A DNA stretch of 10,218 nucleotides. Source: Candidatus Avipropionibacterium avicola. Its GTDB lineage: Bacteria; Actinomycetota; Actinomycetes; Propionibacteriales; Propionibacteriaceae. The first letter of the stretch is position 1. Each line of letters begins with the position of its first letter. Position numbers and translations under genes: made by a program. Positions 1 through 8,447 of the stretch are shown here, in pieces. Under the pieces are notes generated by a model that ran no database searches, was not told the DNA's origin, and saw only the letters and a program-made list of their open reading frames with translations. The stretch is taken from the NCBI GenBank assembly GCA_018715445.1, contig DVLP01000223.1, positions 1 to 10,218 on the forward strand, written 5' to 3'.

Positions 1-2
1 TC

Positions 3-3000
3 TACCGGGACCGCTGGAGCCATGACAAGGTCGTCCGCTCCACCCATGGGGTGAACTGCACGGGTTCCTGCTCCTGGAAGGTCTACGTCAAGGACGGTCT
101 GATCACCTGGGAGGCCCAGCAGACCGACTACCCGACCACCGGGCCCGACCGCCCGGAGTACGAGCCCCGTGGGTGTCCCCGCGGGGCAGCCTTCTCCTGG
201 TACACCTACTCCCCGACCCGGGTGCGCTACCCGTACGGACGCGGTGTGCTGATCGAGATGTACCGCGAGGCCAAACGACGCCTCGGTGATCCGGTGGAGG
301 CCTTCCGCGAGGTCGCGAACGACCCGCAGAAGCGGCGCCGCTACCAGCAGGCGCGGGGCAAGGGTGGTCTGGTGCGGATCAGCTGGGCCGAGGCCCTGGA
401 GATCACCGCCGCCTCGTACGTCAACACCATCAAGCACTACGGACCCGATCGGCTGGTGTCCTTCTCGCCGATCCCGGCGATGAGCATGGTCAGCCACGCC
501 ATCGGCACTCGTTTCACCCACCTGCTGGGTGGGGCGATGACCAGCTTCTACGACTGGTACGCCGACCTCCCGGTCGCCAGCCCCCAGGTCTTCGGCGACC
601 AGACCGACGTCCCCGAGTCCGGGGACTGGTGGGACGCCACCTACCTGATGATGTGGGGATCCAACGTCCCGGTCACCCGCACCCCCGATGCCCACTGGAT
701 GGCCGAGGTTCGCTACCGCGGGACCAAGGTCGTCACGGTCTCACCCGACTACGCCGACAACGTCAAGTTCGCCGACGAATGGCTCCCTGCCCAGGCCGGC
801 ACCGACGCGGCCCTGGCGATGGCCATGGGCCACGTCATCCTGAAGGAGAACTTCGTCGATCGGCAGGTCGACTACTTCGACTCCTATGTCAAGCAGTACA
901 CCGATCTGGGCATGTTGGTGAGCCTGGTGGACCACCCCGACGGTCACGGCTTGACCGCCGGCAAGTTCATCACGGCCGCAGACCTGCCCGAGCATGCCGA
1001 GTTGTCCGATGCCGCGTTCAAGACGGTGATGTGGGACCGGGCCAGCGGCGGCACCGCCGTACCGAAGGGTTCGATGGGGTTCCGCTACGCCGACGACGGT
1101 GCAGGGGAGTGGAACCTCGACCTCGGCGACATCGAGCCGACCCTGACCTTCTACGGCATGGATGATGCCGAAGGGGTGGAGATCTGCCTGCCCTGCTTCG
1201 AGGATCCACGGGGTCAGGGCTCGATCGTGCGGCGTGGGGTGCCGGCGCGCCGGGTGGGTGGACACCTGGTCACCACCGTGATGGACCTGATGCTGGCCCA
1301 GTACGGCGTCGGCCGCGACGGCCTGCCCGGCCAGTGGGCCGAGGGCTACGACGACGCGACCTCGCCGTACACCCCGGCCTGGCAGTCGGAGATCACCTCG
1401 GTCCCGGCCGAGGCCTGTGTACGGATCGCTCGGGAGTTCGCGCAGAACTCGGCGGACTCGCAGGGGCGCACGATGATCATCATCGGCGCCGGCATCTGCC
1501 ACTGGTACCACGCCGATGTCACCTATCGCGCGATCATCGCCTTGTTGATGATGACCGGCTGCATCGGGCGCAACGGCGGTGGCTGGGCCCACTACGTCGG
1601 CCAGGAGAAGTGCCGCCCGATGACCGGATGGTTCAACCTGGCCAATGCGACGGACTGGCAGCGCCCACCGCGGACCATGATCGGCACGGCCTACTGGTAC
1701 ATGCACACCGACCAGTGGCGGACCGACGGGTTCTCTGCCGACATGGTGAAGTCGCCGCTGTCGACCGGCAGCCTCGACGGCCGCCACACCGCCGACGCCC
1801 TCGCGCTGTCGCAACGGCTGGGCTGGATGCCGTTCTATCCGCAGTTCGATGTGAACCCCCTCGACCTGGCCGACGAGGCGAAGGCCGCGGTCGAGCGGGG
1901 TGAGGCCGAGTCGGTGCAGCAGTACGTGGCCTCGCGGCTGGAGTCCGGCGAGCTGTCCTCGGCCATCGAGGACATCGACGCACCGCAGAACTGGCCCCGC
2001 ACGATGATCCTGTGGCGCTCCAACCTGTTCGGTTCCTCGGCCAAGGGCGCCGAGTACTTCCAGCGTCACCTGCTGGGCACCCATCACAACCTGCAACCCA
2101 ATGACCACGGCTCCACCCAGCGCCCGACCGAGGTCGCGTGGCACGAGGAGGCGCCGGAGGGCAAGCTCGACCTGCTGGTCACCGCCGACTTCCGGATGAC
2201 CAGTTCGACGCTGCTGTCCGACATCGTGCTGCCGGCCGCCACCTGGTACGAGAAGCACGACCTGTCCTCGACCGACATGCACCCCTACGTGCACGCCTTC
2301 ACCCCGGCCATCGATCCGCCGTGGGAGGCCAGGACCGACTTCGAGGCGTTCACCGAGCTGGCCCACACCTTCTCGGCGATGGCCAAGGGCCGCCTCGACA
2401 CCCGGACCGACATCGTCGCCACCGCGCTGCAGCACGACACCCCCGGCCAGGTCGCCCAACCGGGTGGCCGGGTGCCGGACTGGAAGGGCACCGACCTGCC
2501 GGCCGTACCGGGCAGCAACCTGCCCGCCCTGACCCTGGTCGAGCGGGACTACACCGCGGTGGCCGACAAGCTCGCCACGGTCGGACCGCTCGCCGAGAAG
2601 CTCGGGTTCACCGTCAAGAACGTGCACTACGACGTGACCGAGCAGATCCACCAGCTGTCACGGATGCACGGGGTGTTCCCGTCCGGGCCTGCCGAGGGGC
2701 GCCCGGCCATCAACACCGACAAGCGCCTGGCCGAGGCGATCCTGATGTTCTCCGGCACCACCAACGGTGAGCTGGCCACCGGAGGGTTCCGTGACCTGGA
2801 ACGCAAGACCGGACGGCGCCTGGCCGACCTGGCCGAGGGATCGCAGGAGAAGCGCATCACCTTCGCCCAGACCCAGTCCGAGCCGCAGCCGGTGATCACC
2901 TCGCCGGAGTGGTCCGGCTCGGAGACCGGCGGTCGCCGCTACGCCGCCTTCACCATCAACACCGAGCGACTCAAGCCGTGGCACACGCTGAGCGGGCGCA

Positions 3001-3578
3001 TGCACTTCTTCCTCGACCACGACTGGATGACCGACGCCGGCGAGAACCTGCCGATCTACCGGCCGCCGCTGGACATGTCACGGGCCTACGGTGAACCCGA
3101 GTTGGGGCCCAACGGTGAGAAGACCATCACGGTGCGCTACCTGACGGTGCACAACAAGTGGTCGATCCACTCGGAGTACCAGGACAACCTGTTCATGTTG
3201 AGCCTGGGCCGTGGTGGACCGCAGGCCTGGCTCAGCGTGGCCGACGCGGCCTCCATCGGCGTGAGCGACAACGAATGGATCGAGCTCACCAACGCCAACG
3301 GCGTCTTCGTGGCCCGCGCCGTGGTGACCTCCAAGCTGCCCGACGGGATCTGCTACGTCCAGCACGCCCAGGAACGCACCATCGACGTCCCGAAGTCGGA
3401 GGCCACTGGACGCCGCGGCGGCATCCACAACTCGGTGACCCGGATCCTGCTCAAACCGACCCATCTGATCGGTGGCTACGCCCAACAGGCGTACGCCTTC
3501 AACTACATCGGCCCGACCGGGGTGCAACGCGACATCGTCTCCACGGTCCGCCGTCGTTCCCAGGAGGTGACGTACTGA
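3..3578 (+). CDS. narG: Respiratory nitrate reductase alpha subunit NarG (5' end outside window)
   Basis: Catalytic subunit of the membrane-bound quinol:nitrate oxidoreductase; it reduces nitrate to nitrite at a Mo-bisPGD site on the cytoplasmic side. The frame is open to the left edge, so the GTG at 51 is internal. The 16 codons before it encode Y-R-D-R-W-S-H-D-K-V-V-R-S-T-H-G, which matches NarG. By comparison with remembered E. coli NarG (1247 aa), about 35-40 N-terminal residues are missing; 1191 codons are visible. FS0 [4Fe-4S] ligands are His (45-47), Cys (57-59), Cys (69-71) and Cys in GCPRG (174-176). The Mo-ligand Asp is at 564-566 in the motif SFYDWYADLP. The conserved GGWAHYVGQEK lies near 1577-1609, and the C-terminal dinucleotide-binding domain ends with RGGIHNSVTR (about 3415-3444). 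No frameshift is seen. The stop overlaps the narH ATG as TGATG, indicating translational coupling. Identification is secure. Confidence 0.98.
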   Translation, partial: YRDRWSHDKVVRSTHGVNCTGSCSWKVYVKDGLITWEAQQTDYPTTGPDRPEYEPRGCPRGAAFSWYTYSPTRVRYPYGRGVLIEMYREAKRRLGDPVEAFREVANDPQKRRRYQQARGKGGLVRISWAEALEITAASYVNTIKHYGPDRLVSFSPIPAMSMVSHAIGTRFTHLLGGAMTSFYDWYADLPVASPQVFGDQTDVPESGDWWDATYLMMWGSNVPVTRTPDAHWMAEVRYRGTKVVTVSPDYADNVKFADEWLPAQAGTDAALAMAMGHVILKENFVDRQVDYFDSYVKQYTDLGMLVSLVDHPDGHGLTAGKFITAADLPEHAELSDAAFKTVMWDRASGGTAVPKGSMGFRYADDGAGEWNLDLGDIEPTLTFYGMDDAEGVEICLPCFEDPRGQGSIVRRGVPARRVGGHLVTTVMDLMLAQYGVGRDGLPGQWAEGYDDATSPYTPAWQSEITSVPAEACVRIAREFAQNSADSQGRTMIIIGAGICHWYHADVTYRAIIALLMMTGCIGRNGGGWAHYVGQEKCRPMTGWFNLANATDWQRPPRTMIGTAYWYMHTDQWRTDGFSADMVKSPLSTGSLDGRHTADALALSQRLGWMPFYPQFDVNPLDLADEAKAAVERGEAESVQQYVASRLESGELSSAIEDIDAPQNWPRTMILWRSNLFGSSAKGAEYFQRHLLGTHHNLQPNDHGSTQRPTEVAWHEEAPEGKLDLLVTADFRMTSSTLLSDIVLPAATWYEKHDLSSTDMHPYVHAFTPAIDPPWEARTDFEAFTELAHTFSAMAKGRLDTRTDIVATALQHDTPGQVAQPGGRVPDWKGTDLPAVPGSNLPALTLVERDYTAVADKLATVGPLAEKLGFTVKNVHYDVTEQIHQLSRMHGVFPSGPAEGRPAINTDKRLAEAILMFSGTTNGELATGGFRDLERKTGRRLADLAEGSQEKRITFAQTQSEPQPVITSPEWSGSETGGRRYAAFTINTERLKPWHTLSGRMHFFLDHDWMTDAGENLPIYRPPLDMSRAYGEPELGPNGEKTITVRYLTVHNKWSIHSEYQDNLFMLSLGRGGPQAWLSVADAASIGVSDNEWIELTNANGVFVARAVVTSKLPDGICYVQHAQERTIDVPKSEATGRRGGIHNSVTRILLKPTHLIGGYAQQAYAFNYIGPTGVQRDIVSTVRRRSQEVTY
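3562..3568 (+). promoter_or_regulatory. Ribosome binding site that fixes the narH start
   Basis: AGGAGGT lies inside the last codons of narG, about 10 bases before the ATG at 3578. It supports that ATG over the in-frame GTG at 3608 or ATG at 3611, which have no comparable Shine-Dalgarno sequence at a suitable distance. Confidence 0.7.
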
Positions 3579-5164
3579 TGGCATCCACGACCAGGACCCG
3601 CCGGCGCGTGATGGCCCAGGTCGCGATGGTGATGAACCTGGACAAGTGCATCGGCTGCCACACCTGCTCGGTGACCTGCAAGCAGGCCTGGACCAACCGG
3701 GCCGGCGTCGAGTACGTGTGGTTCAACAATGTCGAGACCCGCCCGGGCCAGGGCTATCCGCGGACCTACGAGGACCAGGAGCGCTGGCAGGGTGGCTGGG
3801 TCCGTACCCGGTCGGGCCGGTTGAAGCTGCGCTCGGGTGGACGTTTCTCCAAGCTGCTCAGCATCTTTGCCTCACCGGTGCAGCCCGGGATGGACGACTA
3901 CTACGAGCCGTGGACCTACGACTACGAGAACCTGGTCCAGTCCCCGCTGGGTGACGACTTCCCGGTGGCCCGGCCGCAGTCCTTGGTGACCGGCGACCCG
4001 ATGGCGATCTCGGCCTCGGCGAACTGGGACGACGCCCTCGGCGGGGTGTCGCAGACCGAGCAGCACGATCCGATCCTGCGCAAGCTGCGGGAGGAGGCGA
4101 ACCAGAAGATCTCCTTGGAGTACGAGAAGACCTTCATGTACTTCGTCCCACGGATCTGCGAGCACTGCCTGAACCCGTCCTGCATGGCGGCCTGCCCGTC
4201 CGGGGCGATCTACAAGCGGGTCGAGGACGGGATCGTCCTGGTCGACCAGGACCGGTGCCGTGGCTGGCGCCAGTGCGTCACCGGCTGCCCGTACAAGAAG
4301 ATCTACTTCAACCACCGCTCCGGCAAGGCCGAGAAGTGCCATTTCTGCTATCCACGCCTGGAAGTCGGCCTGCCCACCGTCTGCTCGGAGACCTGCGTCG
4401 GGCGGCTGCGCTACATCGGGATCATCCTGTACGACCCCGACAAGGTCACCGAGGCCGCGCTGGCCGACGACCAGGACCTCTACGAGGCACAGCTGGACGT
4501 CATGCTGGACCCGGCCGACCCCGAGGTGATCGCCGATGCCCGGGCGAACGGGATCCCCGACGACTGGCTGGACGCTGCCGCCAAGTCTCCGGTGCACGCG
4601 CTGATCAAGCACTTCCGGGTCGCGCTGCCGCTGCACCCGGAGTACCGCACCATGCCGATGGTCTGGTACGTGCCGCCGCTGTCGCCGGTGGTGGACCTGC
4701 TGCGGGAGCAGGGACATGACGCCGAGGCCGGTGGCAACCTGTTCGGTGCGATCGACAGCCTGCGCATCCCGCTGGAGTACCTGGCCGAGATGTTCACCGC
4801 CGGCGACACCGAGGTGATCCGTCTGGTGCTGCAGAAGCTGGCGGCGATGCGGTCGTACATGCGCGACGTCACCCTGGGGCGCCCACGCGACCCCGACCTG
4901 CCGGCTGCGGTGGGGATGACCGGGCCGGCCCTGGAGCAGATGTACCGGCTGCTGGCCATCGCCAAGTACGACGAGCGCTACGTCATCCCCAAGGCCCACC
5001 TGGAGGACGCCCACAACCTCGAGGAGATGGGGTGCTCGGTCTCCGACGACGCCGACGCGTTCGGCGAGGGTCCCTTCGGTGAGGGCTCGGGACGGGCAGT
5101 GCCGGTGACGATCGAGAGCTACGCGGAGGCGAAGGCTCGCCGTGAGGAGGCCCAGCAGTCATGA
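3578..5164 (+). CDS. narH: Respiratory nitrate reductase beta subunit NarH
   Basis: Electron-transfer subunit that passes electrons from NarI hemes to FS0 of NarG. The 528 aa protein (E. coli NarH is about 512) has four ferredoxin-like cysteine groups: C24/C27/C30/C34 (CIGCHTCSVTC), C194/C197/C202/C206, C227/C233/C237, and C254/C257/C269/C273. In the third group (CRGWRQC) Trp230 replaces a cysteine, the family hallmark for three [4Fe-4S] clusters plus one [3Fe-4S]. The C-terminal half holds the LPLHPEYRTMPMVWYVPPLSP segment (residues 350-370), diagnostic for NarH. The ATG at 3578 overlaps the narG stop and has a good AGGAGGT. It adds a basic 10-residue N-terminal extension (MASTTRTRRR) before the usual VMAQVAMVMNLDKC start, so a later start at 3608 or 3611 is possible. 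The end overlaps narJ as ATGA. Confidence 0.98.
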   Translation: MASTTRTRRRVMAQVAMVMNLDKCIGCHTCSVTCKQAWTNRAGVEYVWFNNVETRPGQGYPRTYEDQERWQGGWVRTRSGRLKLRSGGRFSKLLSIFASPVQPGMDDYYEPWTYDYENLVQSPLGDDFPVARPQSLVTGDPMAISASANWDDALGGVSQTEQHDPILRKLREEANQKISLEYEKTFMYFVPRICEHCLNPSCMAACPSGAIYKRVEDGIVLVDQDRCRGWRQCVTGCPYKKIYFNHRSGKAEKCHFCYPRLEVGLPTVCSETCVGRLRYIGIILYDPDKVTEAALADDQDLYEAQLDVMLDPADPEVIADARANGIPDDWLDAAAKSPVHALIKHFRVALPLHPEYRTMPMVWYVPPLSPVVDLLREQGHDAEAGGNLFGAIDSLRIPLEYLAEMFTAGDTEVIRLVLQKLAAMRSYMRDVTLGRPRDPDLPAAVGMTGPALEQMYRLLAIAKYDERYVIPKAHLEDAHNLEEMGCSVSDDADAFGEGPFGEGSGRAVPVTIESYAEAKARREEAQQS

Positions 5165-5814
5165 AGTTCCCTGCTCCGCCGCCGCAGCGCAGTCGGGTCA
5201 TCTATGCCGCGGCCGGGCTGCTGCTCAGCTATCCCGACGAGCACGTGCTGTCGCATCTCGACCTGGTCGAGGCCGGGTTGAGCGAGGTCGAGGGGCTCGC
5301 AGGTTTCGAGCCCACCCTGGACCATCTGCGGTCGAAGCCGATGATGGAGCTGCAGTCCTGGCACGTCCAGGAGTTCGACCTGTCGCGTCGCCACGCCCTG
5401 CACCTGACCTACTGGACGGCGGGGGACACCCGACGCCGTGGCGAGGTGCTCGCGGCAATCAAGCAGACCTACCGGGACTCCGGGTTGCTGGTGGACCTGG
5501 CCGGGGAACTGCCGGACCACCTCCCGATGGTGCTGGAGTTCGCCAGTTCGGGGGCACCCTCGCTGGGCGTGGCCCTGCTGACCACCTATCGGGCCTCCCT
5601 CGAGTTGCTGCGGATGGGTCTGGAACGTGACTCCCTGCCCCACGCGGGTGTGGTGCAGGCGATCTGCGCGACCCTGCCCGGCACCACCCCGCAGACCCGC
5701 GAGGAGGTCCAGCGGTTGGCATGGCAGACCCCGACCGAGATGGTCGGTCTGGATCCGTTCATCGCGACCGGTTATTCCGCCGATCCCGGTCTGACCCACC
5801 AAGGAAGGCGTTGA
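5161..5814 (+). CDS. narJ: Nitrate reductase assembly chaperone NarJ
   Basis: System-specific cytoplasmic chaperone of the NarJ/TorD/DmsD helical family. It binds apo-NarG, aids Mo-cofactor and FS0 insertion, and delays membrane docking onto NarI. It is not part of the final enzyme. The 217 aa protein (E. coli NarJ is about 236) has an N-terminal stretch RVIYAAAGLLLSYPDE (12-27), the family core EFDLSRRHALHLTYWTAGDTR (71-91), the helix ELPDHLPMVLEFA (116-128) and a C-terminal PTEMVGLDPF (191-200). It is all-helical, soluble and has no metal motif, as expected. The start codon overlaps the narH stop (ATGA), with GAGGAGG at 5144-5150 about 10 bases upstream. The stop lies one base before the narI ATG. 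Its position between narH and narI is the canonical order and confirms the call. Confidence 0.96.
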   Translation: MKFPAPPPQRSRVIYAAAGLLLSYPDEHVLSHLDLVEAGLSEVEGLAGFEPTLDHLRSKPMMELQSWHVQEFDLSRRHALHLTYWTAGDTRRRGEVLAAIKQTYRDSGLLVDLAGELPDHLPMVLEFASSGAPSLGVALLTTYRASLELLRMGLERDSLPHAGVVQAICATLPGTTPQTREEVQRLAWQTPTEMVGLDPFIATGYSADPGLTHQGRR

Positions 5815-5815
5815 G

Positions 5816-6568
5816 ATGGCTCTGGTGCTGTGGGGCGTCCTGCCGTACGTCGTCGCCCTGGTCCTGGTCGGTGGGTTGGTGTGGCGTTATCGCTACGACC
5901 AGTTCGGCTGGACCACCCGCTCGAGCCAGTTGTACGAGTCGCGGCTGCTCAAGATCGCCTCGCCGCTGTTCCACTTCGCCCTGCTCGCGGTGTTGATGGG
6001 CCACGTCGTCGGGCTGCTGATCCCGAAGGTGTTCACCGACTGGATCGGGCTCGACCAGCACATGTACCACCTCGGTGCCTTCTACGGTGGTGGGCTGGCC
6101 GGCGTTGCCCTGGTGGTCGGTCTGGCGATGCTGATCTACCGACGCCGCACCCAGTCGGCAGTCTTCCGGGCGACCACCGCCAACGACAAGTTCATGTTCC
6201 TGGTCCTGGCGGCCGCGATCACCGCCGGACTGGTTGCCACCTTCACCGGTGACGTGACCCCGGCCGGCGAGCCGCACAACTATCGCGAGACCGTCTCGAT
6301 CTGGTTCCGCTCGCTGCTGGTCTTCCAGCCGGACGTGGACTCGATGGTGGCCGCGACCTGGCAGTTCAAGGTGCACGTGCTCTTCGGCTTCTTCCTGTTC
6401 GCGATCACCCCGTTCACCCGGCTCGTGCACGCCTTCACCGCGCCGGTGCACTACCTGTTCCGGCCCTATGTCGTCTACCGCTCCCGTGACACCCGACCGG
6501 TCCGCTCCGGTACGGCCCGGGGGCGGGGGTGGGACCCGGTCGGCACCCGCGACCGCGACCGTCGTTGA
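5816..6568 (+). CDS. narI: Respiratory nitrate reductase gamma subunit NarI (cytochrome b)
   Basis: Membrane anchor that oxidises menaquinol/quinol and passes electrons through two b hemes to NarH. The 250 aa protein has about five hydrophobic segments (residues 3-24, 48-70, 88-108, 125-146, 182-207). The four axial histidines are visible as two pairs: H53 and H63 (LFHFALLAVLMGH), and H187 and H205 (FKVHVLFGFF...RLVHAF), matching the E. coli NarI pattern. The first helix is followed by a basic WRYRYDQFGWTTRSSQLYE linker. The C-terminal tail (about 221-250) is unusually Arg-rich and polar, and extends beyond the E. coli length of about 225. The start ATG has AAGGAAGG at 5801-5808 and lies one base after narJ. 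Secure by motif and position. Confidence 0.97.
   Translation: MALVLWGVLPYVVALVLVGGLVWRYRYDQFGWTTRSSQLYESRLLKIASPLFHFALLAVLMGHVVGLLIPKVFTDWIGLDQHMYHLGAFYGGGLAGVALVVGLAMLIYRRRTQSAVFRATTANDKFMFLVLAAAITAGLVATFTGDVTPAGEPHNYRETVSIWFRSLLVFQPDVDSMVAATWQFKVHVLFGFFLFAITPFTRLVHAFTAPVHYLFRPYVVYRSRDTRPVRSGTARGRGWDPVGTRDRDRR
6493..6543 (+). repeat. Inverted repeat at the narI 3' end
   Basis: CCGACCGG at 6493-6500 is the exact reverse complement of CCGGTCGG at 6536-6543. With one bulged C (6535), three more pairs (TCC 6501-6503 with GGA 6532-6534) extend the stem to about 11 bp around a loop of about 28 bases. It lies within the last codons of narI, about 50 bases before narK. It could be an mRNA structure that separates narGHJI from downstream expression, but chance 8-bp pairs are common in sequence this G+C-rich. 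Confidence 0.3.
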
Positions 6569-6583
6569 GTCACGTCTGAGATC

Positions 6584-6590
6584 AGGAGGT
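6584..6590 (+). promoter_or_regulatory. narK ribosome binding site
   Basis: AGGAGGT stands in the 26-base narI-narK spacer, close to the ATG at 6595 (5 bases from AGGAGG). The spacer has no convincing -35/-10 pair and no FNR/CRP-like dyad, so narK appears to be read from the upstream transcript. Confidence 0.7.
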
Positions 6591-6594
6591 AGCC

Positions 6595-7986
6595 ATGACT
6601 GCGAAACCGACGACGCAGGGGGACTGGCTGACCAGGTGGGATCCCGAGGACCCCACCAAGTGGAGCTCCACCCTGGCCTGGCACACGCTGGTGGTCACGA
6701 CCTTCAGCCTGACCATGTGCTTCGTGGCCTGGTTCCTGCCGAGCGCGATCGTGCCGAAGCTCAACAGCCTCGGCTACTCGTTCAGCTCGACCCAGCTCTA
6801 CTGGCTGGCCTCGTTGCCGGGACTGTCGGGCGGGTTGTTGCGGATCGTGTGGATGGTGCTGCCCCCGATGATCGGCACCCGCAAGATGATCGCCGCGACC
6901 AGTGCGCTGCTGTTGCTGCCGGTCATCGGCTGGGGCTTCCACGTGATGCACCCGGGCACCCCGTACTGGATCCTGGTGGTGTTGGCGATCCTGTCCGGCA
7001 TCGGCGGCGGCGCCTTCTCCGGGTTCATGCCGTCGACGTCGTACTTCTTCCCAAAGGCCAAGCAGGGCACGGCTCTGGGCCTGCAGGCCGGGATCGGCAA
7101 CTTCGGCGTCTCCCTGGTCCAGCTCCTGACACCGTGGCTGATCGGCTTCGCGATGTTTGCCTTCCTCGGCGGCTCACAGACCATGCAGATGGCGGGGGAG
7201 CAGGCCCACGAGGTCTGGTACCAGAACGCGGCCTGGGTCTACGTCCCGTTCATCGTCATCGTCGCGGTCTGGGCTTGGATCGTGCTGCGCTCGGTCCCGA
7301 TCAAGGCCAACATCCGCCAACAGTTCGACATCTTCTCCAACCCCGACACCTGGTGGATGACCATCCTCTACATCATGACCTTCGGCACCTTCTCCGGATT
7401 GTCAGCCCAGTTCGGGTTGCTGATGGCCAATCTGTACGGGTTGGGCAATCCGGCGATCGTGGCCGGCAGCGGTGGTGAGGCACAGATGCTGATCGACGGC
7501 TATGCCGTGCCCGACGTCTTCGACTACATCTTCCTGGGGCCGTTGGTCGGTGCTGGTGCCCGGGTGCTGTTCTCCCCGCTGACCGACCGCACCGGTGGGG
7601 CGATCTGGACCCTGGTCTCGGGGATCGGGATCCTGGCCTCGATCGTGATCACCATCCCGGCGCTCACCCCTGACACCTCGAGCGCACAGGCACTGGAGGG
7701 CGGGTTCACCCTTTTCTTGTGGGGGATGCTGGCGATCTTCTTCTTCACCGGGATCGGCAATGCCTCCACCTTCAAGCAGATGCCGATGATCTTCGATCGA
7801 CGCCAGGCCGGAGGTGTGATCGGATGGACCTCGGCGATCGCCGCGTTCGGACCGTTCCTGTTCGGGATCGGCCTCACCCTGATGAGCCCGACGACCTTCT
7901 ACGTGATCGGCGCGATCTGGGCCGTGGGCTGCATCGCCATCACCTGGTGGCGGTACGCGCGACCGGGAGCACCGAGGAAGAGCTAG
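6595..7986 (+). CDS. narK: Nitrate/nitrite transporter, NarK family (MFS)
   Basis: Inner-membrane major facilitator protein of the nitrate/nitrite porter family, 463 aa with about 12 hydrophobic segments. Family marks are R83 in LPGLSGGLLRIVW and R323 in GARVLFSPLTDRTGG, which correspond to the two substrate-binding arginines of E. coli NarK (R89, R305). The first nitrate-signature region is GIGGGAFSGFMPSTSYFFPK through GLQAGIGNFGVS (135-173). The second is GIGNASTFKQM (386-396), where Ala stands in place of the usual second Gly of G-N-G-S-T. The protein is a single domain, not a NarK1-NarK2 fusion. Hydrophilic loops at about 193-212 and 284-308 add length. Being next to narGHJI supports nitrate uptake and/or nitrite export for respiration rather than assimilation. 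Antiport versus proton symport cannot be settled from sequence. The start has a strong AGGAGGT. Confidence 0.95.
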   Translation: MTAKPTTQGDWLTRWDPEDPTKWSSTLAWHTLVVTTFSLTMCFVAWFLPSAIVPKLNSLGYSFSSTQLYWLASLPGLSGGLLRIVWMVLPPMIGTRKMIAATSALLLLPVIGWGFHVMHPGTPYWILVVLAILSGIGGGAFSGFMPSTSYFFPKAKQGTALGLQAGIGNFGVSLVQLLTPWLIGFAMFAFLGGSQTMQMAGEQAHEVWYQNAAWVYVPFIVIVAVWAWIVLRSVPIKANIRQQFDIFSNPDTWWMTILYIMTFGTFSGLSAQFGLLMANLYGLGNPAIVAGSGGEAQMLIDGYAVPDVFDYIFLGPLVGAGARVLFSPLTDRTGGAIWTLVSGIGILASIVITIPALTPDTSSAQALEGGFTLFLWGMLAIFFFTGIGNASTFKQMPMIFDRRQAGGVIGWTSAIAAFGPFLFGIGLTLMSPTTFYVIGAIWAVGCIAITWWRYARPGAPRKS

Positions 7987-7994
7987 GGGACGCA

Positions 7995-8447
7995 GTGGCT
8001 GATCGGACCAGCACGCCCGGGAGTGACGGCGGAGTCGTCGATGCCGCGGTGACCGAGACCGACATCGACACCGTGGCGCTGACCACTGCCGTGGAGGATG
8101 CCCGGGCCGGCGCAGTGGTGACCTTCTGCGGTGTGGTGCGCAACCACGACCATGGCCGATCGGTGACCGGGATCGACTACGTCGCCCACCCGAGCGCGCA
8201 ACCGGTGCTGGAGCGGATCGCCACTGAGTTCGTGGCCCGCGACGGGATCCACGCGCTGGCCGTACGGCACCGGGTCGGCCACCTGGGGATCGGCGGCATC
8301 GCCCTGTTCGCCGCGATCGCCAGCTCGCACCGCCAGGAAGGCTTCGCCTGTGCCGCCGACCTGGTCGACCGGATCAAGGCCGAGCTGCCCATCTGGAAGA
8401 AGCAGTTCTTCACCGACGGCAGCCACGAATGGTCCCAATGCCCCTGA
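7995..8447 (+). CDS. moaE: Molybdopterin synthase catalytic (large) subunit MoaE
   Basis: With the thiocarboxylated small subunit MoaD, MoaE converts cyclic pyranopterin monophosphate to molybdopterin by adding the dithiolene sulfurs. The 150 aa protein (E. coli MoaE is 150) shows GAVVTFCGVVRNHDHG (39-54), the HR pair H112/R113 in SSHRQEGF, and the catalytic lysine region IKAELPIWKKQFF with K128 and K135, seven apart as in E. coli K119/K126. GTG at 7995 is chosen because it follows the narK stop by 8 bases and has AGGGGA (7985-7990) just upstream. This leaves a non-conserved N-terminus of about 20 residues, so the in-frame GTG at 8049 is an alternative. No moaD is adjacent. Co-transcription with narK and the other cofactor genes is likely. 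Confidence 0.94.
   Translation: MADRTSTPGSDGGVVDAAVTETDIDTVALTTAVEDARAGAVVTFCGVVRNHDHGRSVTGIDYVAHPSAQPVLERIATEFVARDGIHALAVRHRVGHLGIGGIALFAAIASSHRQEGFACAADLVDRIKAELPIWKKQFFTDGSHEWSQCP

Noticed and set aside
741..2651. Long antisense open frame (636 codons) opposite narG
   Set aside because: Its translation is low-complexity, rich in Gly/Val/Arg/His, with no recognisable domain. Such frames are a usual by-product of G/C-rich third positions in a real gene on the other strand.
3158..3577. Upstream extension of the narH frame into narG
   Set aside because: The frame is open back to 3158, but the extra residues are Arg-rich nonsense read in the wrong frame of narG. Conserved NarH sequence begins only after 3578.
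3872..5014. Antisense open frame (380 codons) opposite narH
   Set aside because: The opposite strand encodes an unmistakable NarH with all cluster ligands, and the antisense product has no recognisable family or plausible start context.
6565..6594. Possible promoter (TTGAGT-like -35) ahead of narK
   Set aside because: No matching -10 hexamer is found at proper spacing before the start codon, and the TTGAGT overlaps the narI stop. The 26-base gap fits read-through within one operon.
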